Source: Mimachlamys varia
Lineage: Eukaryota; Mollusca; Bivalvia; Pectinida; Pectinidae
Direction: 5' to 3'
Assembly (NCBI GenBank): GCA_947623455.1
Contig: OX392538.1
Coordinates: 3,224,001 to 3,288,000, forward strand
Length of the DNA stretch: 64,000 nt
Shown here: in pieces, positions 37,723 to 48,790 of the stretch
Layout of the letters: the number at the start of each line of letters is the position of its first letter
Position numbering within the stretch: position 1 is the first letter of the stretch
Position numbers and translations under genes: made by a program
Notes under the pieces: model-generated
What the model saw: only the letters and a program-made list of their open reading frames with translations
Told to the model about the DNA's origin: nothing
Databases searched by the model: none

Positions 37723-40700
37723 GTAGGTCGCTCAGGGTCAGACAAATAATCTCAAGGTCATTGCTACATGTATATCGCTGAAGAAAAACAGGAAGGTCAC
37801 TCAAGGTCAAAGATCTCATCACATAATAAAATACCAAGTACCATTGTAGGTCACTCAAGGTCATATACAATGTAAGGTCTGTACAAATTTGGACACTAAT
37901 ACCTATAGTTTATAGCTTAGGTTTCCATTGTCCCTGATGACCTTTACCACTCATGGGAGATGGAAATGTTTTTGCTTGTTTTCTGGAAAAATAGGTTCTG
38001 AACTTTTTTCAAATGCATAAATAAATTCTAATGTTCACCAGGTTATTGCTACAACCTTCCCAATGGATTTTGGAATTTATGTCTTAGATTTTGTATATAC
38101 CCTTGATACTTTGTATATTATTAAAGTCCTTGAAGGTTTGGGGTTAAATTGTTTTTGGGGTAAAGAGAACCCAACTATTCGATTAGATTTTAGGCAACGC
38201 TGACAGTTGACACATAAACTGTTTGAAATATCAGAAGAATCAGACGACAGGTTGAGGTTGTCCTTTGGTTGACATGTACAGAACGTAGTCTGATCTCTGA
38301 GAGGGAACGCCAGACTAATCGACGCCAATGACATAATATCGCTTGATGATTTTACGATGTTACTACATGCACAGCCTCGTTTCGAAATCAGTGGTTTTAA
38401 CCTAGATTTTCAATTACCGTATAAGATTTGTAAAACATTTCCTTTAACCAAAATATGTTGTTTAGAATACAAATATAATCATGTTAATTTAAATTCAAAA
38501 TATCAAAATGTCTGTCAATTTGCTTTTGTTTGCGTACAATTGCTCTTGCATGATCGGCGCGACTGTAAATATCAGGTGATGTCTGGGTTTTTTCTATCAA
38601 GGTTAACATCTAGTAATGAAGGTCAGATTACTTCACTGGCAGATAGCCACACAGACTTCAGGAGTAGCTAAGTGCTTTTACCTCTTAAATCTTGCCTAAA
38701 CAATATGAAATTGTCTGTAAGTCAGGCAACGCAATCAGCAATTGGTAGTATTCTCATAGTATAGGCTAACAATTACTTCAGATGTTCCGAGTAATCATAT
38801 CCCCATTTGTCTAAGATAATCGTAAGCATTGATTTTCTATTGTGGTTTGTCTGAGGAATCCGTGGCCTGATTGAGGCCCGCCTGTAATCGTTAACAGTGA
38901 TATTTCATTACAATTATATTCTAGATGTGTAAAACGGGTGTAAATACATAAAGTTTATCTGGTCAAAGAGGTATTGAAATAGTTATCTTTCATTACAAGC
39001 TGTGTATCAAAAGGTTCACTGTCTTTGAGAGGTTCATGAGCTTTGAAATGTTCACAAGCTGTGAAAGGTTCATAAGCTGTGAGAGGGCCATGAGCTGTAA
39101 GAGGTTCATGAGCTGTGAGAGTTTCACGAGTTGTGTGAAAGGTTCATGAGCTATGAGAGGTTCATGAGCTATGAGGGGTTCATGAGCTATGAGGGGTTCA
39201 TGAGCTATGAGGGGTTCATGAGCTATGAGGGGTTCATGAGCTATGAGGGGTTCATGAGCTATGAGGGGTTCATGAGCTATGAGGGGTTCATGATCAAAGA
39301 TTCATCAGCTTCAGGAGCTCAAGATTCCCAGGCTGTTAATTATAGTTCACTTAAACTCATATCCTCAGGACTACCAAGAACGAGGAGTGCCTAAACGTGT
39401 GTTATGGTTCACTGGTCTGAGGTCCTCCTCTCTTGGTCAACATAGACAGTTGCTAAAATGACATTTACAGGTTAAAAATATATATAACATAAAACATAAA
39501 CAAATTAAACCGTAAATATGAAATTTCTCTACACTGTTTGATAAAGTATGCAAGTTCTATGAGGTGTTTCATATACTGCTTAACAGTTATGGTAAAACAA
39601 GATTTACCGTATTCAACCTAATAAGTTCACTAGTGTGCACTTACAAAAACACAAAAGGGGGTCACTTAATAAAACCATGTACATGAAATGTTTCCTTGTG
39701 AAATCTTAGTTGGAGGGGGAAAAAAACAATGTCTTTTTTACGTTTGTTTCTAAGTAGAACAGTCTTTCAGGTTAAAAGAATGAAGATTGTATTGGCAAGT
39801 CATTAAGGAACTTTTTATAGGTTTTAATTAGTGCACCCATCATGATCATCTTTCCATAGAAAAGTTTGGATTGTGCCTAAAGGAGTAGGTGTGCTTATTA
39901 GGTTGATTAAGGTATTTGTAGTTGTGCTGATACAATCTTAGCCTGGTTATGGCAATACACTGATATATGTGTTACCTAACAGTATCATGTGATCCTCCAA
40001 TTTATGAAGATGTTATTGTGTAACATGTGGTTGTTATTTACAGGGTCACATTGTACCGATATACACAAACATACACATACAGTTACAAATGTCAACACAC
40101 TGATTTAGTATGCATTAACAACTGGAGCCAGGAATTAATTCAGGGTTTGTGATGTGACATCTGAGTACAATTCTCTGTGTGCTAGCTGTTGATCGCTGGT
40201 TTGGTTTTTATAGGACGTCTGAGTCCCGTCTTCCCTCCACCTCTAAAGTCTGACACGTCCTTAAATGAACATAGCTGTTATAGGACCTTAGACACAAAAT
40301 ACAAACCAAAACATAAACATTTATAATGGTACACATAGTTGACTACATCCCAGGAGCCAATCTAGACTAATTAATATACCTCAGAACCCTGTATGATTTA
40401 GCCCTGTGATAATTACCGGTAGCAGATTTCATTCTATGACATGACAATTCTTTCCAGTCAAAATTACTGTTTTCACAATTTTGTCTGATAAGAATTATAA
40501 AACATGTACAAAGGCTTTGAAATAATTTCGTCCTAGTAAAATTACTGGCATGAAAATTCTGTTTAATTAAAATTACTGGCATGAAAATTTTGTTCAATTA
40601 AAATTACTGGCATGAAAATTCTGTTCAATTCAGATTACTGGATTGAAAATTCTGTTCTATTAGATGTTACTGGCATTGTGATTTTGTCCAATCAAAATTA

Positions 40701-43700
40701 CTGGCATTGCCATGGTTCATTCATACATTACCCATCGTTATTTGTTGAAATAAGAGGACCATAGCATGCCAAGCACTTTTTACAGTAAAACACTTCTTGT
40801 TGTTCAGCCGACCTGAAAAAAATTATTACAGTACACGGTACTTGCATTCAATTTCTGTTACAAAAAAAGTGTATTTCAAATTATTCAAAGGCTTGTAGTT
40901 TGTTCCAGAGTATATAATTCATTATAGCAGCTTTTCAATATTTACTTATGTTTACATTTGTCTTGTTTGCTTAATTTTGTTTATTCTTTTTTTATTTTCA
41001 ATTTTGGTGTAGACCATGTTTTGGCCATTTAATGGCCTTTCTTTGGGTTGATAGACTTTTAAGCAAAATTAATAATAATAATTCTGTTCTATCGTTATAT
41101 CTGAGTATGTCATTTCTGTTAAATTTAAATTGCTCTGGCATTGCAGCTCTGTTCTGTTGAAGTTATTGCCATTATTGACATGGTAATAATGTTCAATTTA
41201 GATTTCTGGCAGGGTAATTCTGTTGTTTCAGAATAGCAGATTGATTCTGGAATTTTTTGTTGAAATACTGTATAATTACTAACACAGGGATGGTAAGCTT
41301 TCAGAAATGCCATATTAGATAGAAATCTGTTTTTTTTTTTTTTTTTGTGAAAGTCAGTCTTTTGAGCGTTTAAATTATTAGCTCACCTGGTCCGAAGGAC
41401 CGAGGTGAGCTTTTGCCATACCGTGGCGTCCGTCGTCCGTCCGTCGTCCGTCAACAATGTCTTTAAACGACTTCTCCTCCATAACTACTAATAGGAAATC
41501 AACCTAATTTGGCAGGAAGCATCCTTGGGTGCCCAGGATTCAAAATTGTACTAATGATGGGACTGACCCCCTAGGGGGCTGAGGGGCAGGGCCAAAAAGG
41601 GTTATTTAGCTATATTGGTTTAAGCGACTTCTTCTCCATAACCACTGATTGGAAATCAGCCTTATTTGGCAGAAAGTATCCCTAGGTGCTTAGGATTCAA
41701 ATTTGTACTCATGGTAGGACTGAACCCCGAGGGGGCTGAGGGGTGGGGCCATAAAAAATTATTTACCTATATTGATATTAGCGACTTCTTCTTCATAACC
41801 ACTGATTGGAAATCAGCCTTATTTGGCAGGAAGCATGCTTAGGTACCCAGGATTCAAAATTGTACTAATGGTGGGACTACCCCCTAGGGGGCTGAGGGGC
41901 GGGGCCAAAAAGGGTTATTTAGCTATATTGGTTTAATCGACTTCTTCTCCATAACCACTGATTGGTAATCAGCCTTATTTGGCAGGAAGCATGCTTAGGT
42001 GCCCAGGATTCAAAATTGTACTAATGGTGGGACTGACCCCCTAGGGGGCTGAGGGGCGGGGCCAAAAAGGGTTATTAAGCTATATTGGTTTAATTGACTT
42101 CTTCTCCATAACCATTGATTGCAAATCAGCCTTATTTGGCAGGAAGCATCCCTAGCTGTTCAGGATTCAAAATGGTACTCATGGTGGGACTGACCCCCAA
42201 GGGAGCTGAGGCGCAGGGCCGAAAAGAATTATTTAGCTATATTGATATTAGCGACTTCTTCTTCATAACCACTGATTGGAAATCAGCCTTATTTGGCAGA
42301 AAGTATCCCTAGGTGCTCAGGATTCAAAATGGTACTCATGGTGGGACTGACCCCCAAGGGAGCTGAGGGGCGGGGCCGAAAAGAATTATTTAGCTATATT
42401 GATATTAGCGACTTCTTCTTCATAACCACTGATTGGAAATCAGCCTTATTTGGCAGAAAGTATCCCTAGGTGCTCAGGATTCAAAATTGTACGCATGGTG
42501 GGACTGACCCCCTAGGGGGCTGAGGGGTGGGGGCCAAAAAGGGTTATTTAGCTATATTGGTTTAATCGACTTCTTCTCCATAACCATTGATTGGAAATCA
42601 GCCTTATTTGGCAGGAAGCATCCCTAGCTGCTCAACATTCAAAATTGTACTAATGGTGGGACTGACCCCCTAGGGGGCTGAGGGGGAGCCAAAAAGAAAA
42701 TATTTTATCATGATTACTTAGATACCAATGTATCCAGGTGAGCGATACAGGCCCTCTGGGCCTCTTGTATATTTATATAACAAGATATAGCTCAGAAAGA
42801 AAAATCTACATGAGGACTTTAAAAAAAGTTACTATTGCCTTTTTTGTATCATCAGTTTATCAATTTCATTACCAAAATTTCGTATTGTAAATGTGTTAAT
42901 CATTGATAATACCGTAACTAAAGCTTTCTCAAGAAGTGTAATTGATTGTTTTGATTGACCAAATCAAACTTTAAAGGAGCCAAAACTGAGCACAAAAAAA
43001 AATAGAAAATATTAAAAATTGGAGTACAAAAATAGTACTACCGGGTAGTTTTATAGCTGGATGGGTATGGAGAACTTCCTGTTCTTTCTATTTTTTTCAA
43101 AGGCGTATATTTGTAATTGATTTTCTGGCAGGGTAATTCTGTTGTTTCAGAATAGCAGATTGATTCTGGAATTTTTTGTTGAAATACTGTATAATTACTA
43201 ACACTGGGATGGTAAGCTTTCAGAAATGCCATATTAGATAAAAAAATCTGTTTTTTTTTTTTTTGTAAAAGTCAGTCTTTTGAGCGTTTAAATTATATAT
43301 TTATATAACAAGATATAGCTCAGAAAGAAAAAACTACATGAGGACTTTAAAAAAAAGTTACTATTGCCTTTTTTGTATCATCAGTTTATCAATTTCATTA
43401 CCAAAATTTCGTATTGTAAATGTGTTAATCATTGATAATACTGTAACTAAAGCTTTCTCAAGAAGTGTAATTGATTGTTTTGATTGACCAAATCAAACTT
43501 TAAAGGAGCCAAAACTGAGCACAAAAAAAAATAGAAAATATTAAAAATTGGAGTACAAAAATAGTACTACCGGGTAGTTTTATAGCTGGATGGGTATGGA
43601 GAACTTCCTGTTCTTTCTATTTTTTTCAAAGGCGTATATTTGTAATTGATTTTTTTATTGATAATGTCCTGTCATAATAAAAGCAGCAAGTAGGAGCAGT

Positions 43701-46700
43701 GTGTAAATTGTTAGTGTATATTGATATACAAGTGAAGATAACATCAGCCCCTAATGTGTTTTACAGGTATAACGTTAGCGGGAACGTTAGCTGTATAGTT
43801 AGTACTGTTCTGGGGAAGTAAACAACCGCGATAAAAAATACACATAAACATATTTCTGACTTGTAAACACGATTTGTATCAGATTTTGATTTGGTAATAA
43901 ATAAACAGATCTGTGTGAGAGGACAGGGCAGATACAGTTGTAGTGTCAGAAAGAGTGTTTTATGTTTATCATACATTAAAATTTCATGGGGAATAAAAGT
44001 TGATTTATTATAAGAAATGAAGTGATTTGGTTTAAGTTGTGCATATAGTTATATTCATGTTTTTCTATAAAAAGAGAGAATTATTTCAGTCGGTGGTGTG
44101 AACGGTACTTATTTAGCAGTTAAATAAATCTTATAAAAGAAACTTGTGGAGCGCCCGAGGCATGACAGAAGTACTTCGAGATTCTAATAAAAATAAGTCA
44201 GGATTTAATGAGTGCTTAATTGTATATTTATTTTGTGCATCCTTTTAAACCAAGTCATACCTGTAGTAAAAAGAATAATTTTATAGGAAGGTTTATCAAC
44301 AACTTTTAACCTCAGTCCAACAAAGGACTGACAGATTTGCTTTGCTGTTGTTGTGGACAGATGTGTAAAGTTGTACAGATAGGATTTAAAATGTAAAGAG
44401 ATTTTTAAACTAATATAGTTTTCATTTTGAATCCAAATAACATCAAAAATTCACTTGCGGTAAAATGCATTTCTAATCAATGTTTTATATATATTTTGTC
44501 AATGTAAATTCAAATAGCAGGGAAGGAATTTAACTTTTTAACTTAAATTTTTTTTTTCGCACCTTACAATGTATTTTACAGACCTGATATCCAGCTGATT
44601 CAGGACAGTCCTCAGGGGCAGATCACTGATGTAGAACTGGACGATGTGCGGATTAATAATCCACGGCTGGAAGCCATCCTTCAGGATGAAAACTGGGTAG
44701 ATGATGCAACGTAAGTGAAAAGTTACAACAATTATAATTGTTATTTAATTGGGTTTTGACCTGCTTCATTCAATTGAATTCTAAAACTGCCATCATATTG
44801 CTTTTGATTCAAAAAGATATTTTCAGCTTCATCTCCAGACTTTACATCCAGATTTTCATCAGATTTGATGTAAATAACTTCTCAAGAAAAGTAATGCAGA
44901 CTTTTAATGAAGCTTTGTAAATGGGAAAATATCATAGTCAAAATACCCATACATCAAAATAAACAGTGATAATAGATATATCAAATAAATGAATAGTGGA
45001 CTGATAGCTATAGACTCTGTCTGGAAAGTCTTGAAAAAAATTGTGAATGTGGCTTGCCAGGAAACCCTTTATACCCGGTTCAGTTTGATCACAGTTAGTT
45101 CCAGTATGTTATATATGCTATCTTTGTCATCATATATCCTTTAATGACTTTTTATCAACACATCTTCATGTTTTCATTTTGTTCAAATGCTGGAATTGCC
45201 AAAAATGAAAAATGTATGGTAACTTACATGAAGAAAAAGAAGAGCTCTATTTATTTTATCTGTCCAATACAAACCTAATGTTTCAGGGGCCTGATGCCTC
45301 ACTGCATTTCCATACTGAAGACCTGCCATCATCTCACAGAGAGGCTGGTGGCCATGACGATGGGAAACTCCCAGACGATTCAGACACAGGAAATGCTGAC
45401 TGATATCATCGCTGTGGCCAAAAGAATCAGCCCGAGGGTTGACGAGGTGGTCAGTTCCATGTATCCTCCTCTGGACCCCCGCCTACTCGAGGCAAGGTCA
45501 GTATCCCATCTGGACCCCCGGCTACTTGAGGCAAGGTCAGTATTTCCTCTGGACCCCCGCCTACTTGAGACAAGGTGAGTATCCAGTCTGGACCCCTGGC
45601 TACTTGAGACAAGGTCAGTATTACCTCTTGACCCTGCCTACTTGAGACAAGGTGAGTATCCCATCTGGACCCCCCGCTACTTGAGACAAGGTGAGTATCC
45701 CGTCTGGACCCCCGCCTTCTTGAGGCAAGGTGAGTATCCCGTCTGGACCTTGTCTTCATGAAACAGCATTTCGGAGAGGCTTTATTCAGAGTTTATAAAG
45801 AATGTTTGGATGTTAGGTTTGTTTATTCTGTAAGGATGATGCACCTGGAAAGATTTACCTTTCAAACACAAAGAAGAATGTATATTTGTCTTACCTCCCC
45901 TGTTTCAGATGTACAGCTCTTTTGTTTGTGTTACCTCCCCTGTTTCAGATGTACAGCCTTTTATTTGTATTACCTCCCCTGTTTCAGATGTACAGCCTTT
46001 TATTTGTATTACCTCCCCTGTTTCAGATGTACAGCCCTTTATTTGAGTCACCTCCCCTGTTTCAGATGTACAGCCCTTTGTTTGTGTTATCTCCCCTGTT
46101 TCAGATGTACAGCCTTTTATTTGTGTTACCTCCCCTGTTTCAGATGTACAGCCCTAGTGCTATCAGTCAGCCATCTTGTCCTAGTCACCAAGCATGCTTG
46201 CCGTATGAATGGAGGAGTGGATTGGATTGATCAGTCCCTAGCCAACGTAGAGGAACACTTGAAGGTAGGTACATTGTAGCAGGCTCATCCCTCAGCATTT
46301 ATCATAGACAATTAACACATAGAAACTTGTACATGTGTAATAGCCCCAGGAATAGGGGTAAACATAGTGCGGTCACTGGGGCTCGAACCCACAACCCTTG
46401 GCTCTCCAGCCCGATTTTCTACCGGGGAGCTGAAGGGAAGTTCCCTACAGCTCACACTTGTACGGCAACCTGGTCAATGCATATCTTTACACACAATTTA
46501 CTTTGTATATGACATTGTACAGATGTCATTTCTTATTTATCAGAGGAAAACATGATATGTCTTGTTTTATGTATTTCTGGTGAATGGAAAGTCTATTTTT
46601 GAGCAAAAGCATTTTTCTTTATATAATAATTTGTTGTGAACAAATTCTTACATGTTAATGTTGACAATTAAATAGAATAGTTACAGTGAGATAATGTTAG

Positions 46701-46871
46701 CATGCTATTGAATGTGTCTTAAACTTCATGTTGATTTGATTGCAGTTCCTACAGGAGGCTAGCCTTTGTTCAGAGTGGACTAGTCGCCTTCCTTCATGTG
46801 ATTCAGATCAGGATACAGAACAAGACATAGCCAGTCAAATCACTCCTTCAAACCAGTCATCGATGGTGTAG
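37577..46871 (+). CDS. TMEM98: TMEM98 orthologue, five coding exons, 243 residues
   Basis: Coding segments 37577-37722, 44582-44710, 45287-45496, 46144-46264 and 46746-46871. All introns are GT-AG and the phases agree. The protein has a short N-terminus and one signal-anchor segment (about residues 6-32), then VELDDVRINNPRLEAIL, a helical domain with AVAKRISPRVDEVVSSMYPP and LDPRLLEAR, and HACRMNGGVDWIDQSLANVE, matching vertebrate TMEM98 along its length. Vertebrate TMEM98 is a single-pass ER/plasma-membrane protein that binds MYRF and restrains its self-cleavage; the same role is inferred here. Length is close to the vertebrate protein (about 226), the extra being mostly at the C-terminus. 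Intron 4 is unusual: it consists largely of duplicated copies of its own donor and acceptor. Confidence 0.95.
37723..39009. other. TMEM98 intron 2, first part; nothing recognised
   Basis: A short run of AGGTCACTCAAGGTCA-like words after the donor (37728-37862) looks like a decayed tandem repeat starting at the exon boundary. Otherwise no feature. Confidence 0.45.
39010..39300. repeat. 18-bp minisatellite, about 16 copies
   Basis: Unit GTTCATGAGCTATGAGGG. The right half is near-perfect (plus-strand EGFMSY repeats) and the left half degenerate, suggesting growth at the right end. Confidence 0.93.
39301..40194. other. TMEM98 intron 2; nothing recognised
   Basis: No exon or element supported. 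Confidence 0.45.
40195..40312 (+). mobile_element. SINE tail fragment
   Basis: TCTGACACGTCCTTAAATGA, ACATAGCTGTTATAGGACC and an A-rich end (ACAAAATACAAACCAAAAC) match the 3' part of the SINEs at 22412 and 47519. No tRNA-like head is left. Confidence 0.6.
40425..40720. repeat. Degenerate ~31-bp minisatellite, about 8 copies
   Basis: Unit AAAATTACTGGCATGAAAATT CTGTTCAATT, diverging outward. Related words recur near 41100-41220. Confidence 0.8.
41203..43121. repeat. Segmental tandem duplication, copy A (interrupted)
   Basis: Sequence from TTTCTGGCAGGGTAATTC to GGCGTATATTTGTAATTGA is repeated at 43122-43655 almost without change. Copy A carries a ~1,390-bp insertion (41379-42768) that copy B lacks. 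Confidence 0.93.
41379..42768 (+). mobile_element. Pearl/Helitron-like non-autonomous element with internal ~157-bp tandem repeats
   Basis: Left end AGCTCACCTGGTCCGAAGGACC, right end CCAGGTGAGCGATACAGG followed by CCCTCTGGGCCTCTTGT. The two ends share inverted AGCTCACCTGG / CCAGGTGAGC, and the right end has a GGCCC-TCT-GGGCC hairpin. Inside are eight ~157-bp repeats marked by CATAACCACTGATTGGAAATC, TTATTTGGCAGGAAGCAT and GACCCCCTAGGGGGCTGAGG. Comparison with copy B (43122-43655) gives a clean empty site, AAATTAT/ATATTTATA, with no target duplication. No coding capacity. Confidence 0.85.
43122..43655. repeat. Segmental tandem duplication, copy B (empty site)
   Basis: Near-identical to copy A minus the inserted element. 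The two copies differ only by T-run length and a few bases, so the duplication is recent. Confidence 0.93.
43656..44581. other. TMEM98 intron 2, last part; nothing recognised
   Basis: AT-rich; ends in the acceptor TGTATTTTACAG before 44582. Confidence 0.5.
44582..44710 (+). CDS. TMEM98: TMEM98 second coding exon
   Basis: Restores the Arg codon split at 37722. Encodes PDIQLIQDSPQGQITDVELD and NNPRLEAILQDENWVDDA, the conserved acidic linker of TMEM98. Donor GCAAC|GTAAGT. Confidence 0.94.
44711..45286. other. TMEM98 intron 3; nothing recognised
   Basis: AT-rich intron ending in CTAATGTTTCAG. No embedded element seen. Confidence 0.6.
45287..45496 (+). CDS. TMEM98: TMEM98 third coding exon
   Basis: Encodes GLMPHCISILKTCHHLTERL, then AVAKRISPRVDEVVSSMYPP and LDPRLLEA plus the split Arg codon. 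The donor GGCAAG|GTCAGT is the first of seven near-identical donors spaced 39 bp apart. Confidence 0.94.
45470..45755 (+). repeat. 39-bp array duplicating the TMEM98 exon/donor boundary (7 donors)
   Basis: Unit CTGGACCCCCGCCTACTTGAGGCAAG plus GTCAGTATCCCAT: the last nine codons of the exon and the 5' splice site. Exon-end positions 45496, 45535, 45574, 45613, 45651, 45690 and 45729. Copies 3 and 5-7 have GTGAGT, nearer consensus than the first (GTCAGT). The frame stays open through the third donor, adding 13 or 26 residues (SVSHLDPRLLEAR type), then meets TGA at 45576-45578. The array occupies the first part of intron 4. Confidence 0.95.
45890..46143 (+). repeat. 39-bp array duplicating the TMEM98 acceptor/exon boundary (7 acceptors)
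   Basis: Unit TTACCTCCCCTGTTTCAG plus ATGTACAGCCTTTTATTTGTA: polypyrimidine tract, AG and the first bases of the next exon. Exon-start positions 45909, 45949, 45988, 46027, 46066, 46105 and 46144, the last being the one that matches the TMEM98 protein. The reading frame is open back through the six 39-bp copies (CTAFYLCYLPCFR per unit), so an upstream acceptor would add 13 residues each. The first copy is 40 bp. Confidence 0.95.
46144..46264 (+). CDS. TMEM98: TMEM98 fourth coding exon
   Basis: After the split Arg: CTALVLSVSHLVLVTKHACR, then MNGGVDWIDQSLANVEEHLK, matching the C-terminal helical part of TMEM98. Donor TTGAAG|GTAGGT. Confidence 0.94.
46340..46480 (-). mobile_element. Possible tRNA-like SINE fragment, minus strand
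   Basis: The minus strand has GTGGGTTCGAGCCCCAG, a good B-box-like word, and a plausible tRNA-like arm upstream. It lies in the last TMEM98 intron. Confidence 0.45.
46746..46871 (+). CDS. TMEM98: TMEM98 last coding exon
   Basis: Acceptor TTGATTGCAG; encodes FLQEASLCSEWTSRLPS and a polar Asp/Gln/Ser-rich tail to TAG at 46869-46871. The tail is not conserved with vertebrates. Confidence 0.9.
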   Translation, partial: FLQEASLCSEWTSRLPSCDSDQDTEQDIASQITPSNQSSMV

Positions 46872-47518
46872 ACCAATCAAAACATTTGTTGCATATCATT
46901 AAGGACAGAGAGTCTTATTTCACGAGTGCTTGATATGTTGACATTATCAGACATTGAAATTGTATTGAATACCTAACATGTATTGTGTTGAATATAGATT
47001 GATATAGAAATAATGTATTTGAAAAATGAAAGCAATATTTTTGAAATGTGAACCTTCACTGTTTATACGCTAAATGGTTGTCGCTACACACTATGTACTA
47101 TATATTATATAATTATATAAATGTTGTGCCTTATACTTACATTTCCGGTCCAGATGTGCTGCATTAGAAGACAAGAGTTAAAAAAATGTATGTTTTATTT
47201 AAGTTTTATAATTTTATTGTGTTTGTAATTGGGGAGAATTTATTATGATACATTCCAAACTCTGTTGTAAGACAGACCTTTAAATGTTGCCAAACCTTCC
47301 CCGGGACGAAGCATAAGACTTCAACGTACGTTGAGACTTCTTTATACTGCACATGTACAAATACAAATAGTTAATGTCATGTTTATTAAACAACAGTTAA
47401 GTTGGTATAAGAGGTGAATACTGTTTGTAAACTTTATTACCTGTGATAAGGTGAGGCAGCCTATTCCTACGAGAGCAGTTAACACTGGGCTTATTTCTGG
47501 ATTTGTGCCTTATATATA
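46872..47518 (+). other. TMEM98 3' UTR and downstream; no clear poly(A) signal
   Basis: AT-rich. No AATAAA was found in the first 650 bases; candidates occur only far downstream (about 48208). Confidence 0.4.
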
Positions 47519-47712
47519 AAATACAGGGCCGCAGTGGCCGAGTGGTTAAGGTGTCCCGACATTCTTCCACTAGCTCTCCACCTCTGGGTTGCGAGTTTGA
47601 AACCCACATGGGGCAGTTAACAGGTACTGGCTGTAGGTCGGTGTTTTTTCTCTGGGTATTCTGGCTTTCCTCCACCTCCAACACCTGGCACGTCCTTAAA
47701 TCAGATACAGAA
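47519..47712 (+). mobile_element. tRNA-derived SINE, second family
   Basis: A-box-like GTGGCCGAGTGGTTAAGG and B-box-like GTTGCGAGTTTGAAACCC, then CTCCACCTCCAACACCTGG and CACGTCCTTAAATCAGATAC. Head resembles tRNA-Leu/Ser; tail matches 22412 and 40195. Confidence 0.8.
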
Positions 47713-48790
47713 CATGCTTATTTCTAGTTTAACTAAAGAGGGTTTATTTCTGGATGTCATGCCTTAAATACAGAATGAGCTTTAATATTTTGAGATTAAT
47801 TAAGGGAGAGATTAGTTCTTGATGTGATGCCTTATGTGAAGAATATATACAGATATGTTTATACTAGTTTACCTAAAACATTTTGAATATGATGCCTTAT
47901 ATATTTTTATCACATAACTGACCCGTTCAGTCATGTCATAAATATGGTATTACACACGTGTAATAACACTATTGTGATGTCATAAACAAATGACGTCTTT
48001 ATGACGTCAAATGATTGTTTCGGTAGTAAAAATCGTATCGTCAAAGAAGAAATTTGCCTTTCTTATAGCGAATGAATTGAAATATAGGTTAGGTGATAAA
48101 TAGAATCTTACACTTGTGTCAATTTAATATGGATTTTACTAAACTTGTTAAATAATTTAATATGTCGCTCATCTAAAGGCTCATGGCATATTAAATTAAT
48201 GAACTCGTTTAATAAATTCCATATTACATCGACTCTCATGTAAGATCCTCTATATATATATACTATTTCTAAAACTATACAGATGGACTTGTTACTGCAT
48301 ATAAGTATATGTCTGATATCCCCAGTTAGTAGTCGCCATAAAGTCAGCATTAACATCCTACATAATATATAAACCACACATGCCAGAACTAAACTCAAAA
48401 CACATTAACACAGTACATAAAGTGGCTTCAAGTTACTTTGTTAGGTTTCAGAGTAAATGTTACATTTTATATTAAGAATGGGAACATTTTTGCAATGTTT
48501 TAAAAAAATTTTTTTTGAGTTATTATGAAATCAAATTGCATCTGTAATTCTTTAAAATTTCAAATGTCTTTTATATGATTATTTATGTATTAATCAAAAG
48601 TTAATGTTTAAAATGATCAAAACAGATGGATGTAATATATACTATGTTATACATGTGTTAAGTGTTTTTTATGTATTTTACGATGTACATGTATATGTTT
48701 TAGCTATGTGACTTGTGGAGACTACGACTATTTTTGCGTATCTTGTTTAAAACAGTCACAAAATGTGAGTCATGTACTGCAAATTAGTGT
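47713..48790. other. AT-rich intergenic sequence; nothing recognised
   Basis: No exon or element supported on either strand. Confidence 0.5.

Noticed and set aside
39131..39394. EGFMSY repeat frame
   Set aside because: Translation of an 18-bp microsatellite-like array inside a TMEM98 intron.
47397..47727. Frames over 47.4-47.7 kb as genes
   Set aside because: They overlap a tRNA-derived SINE.
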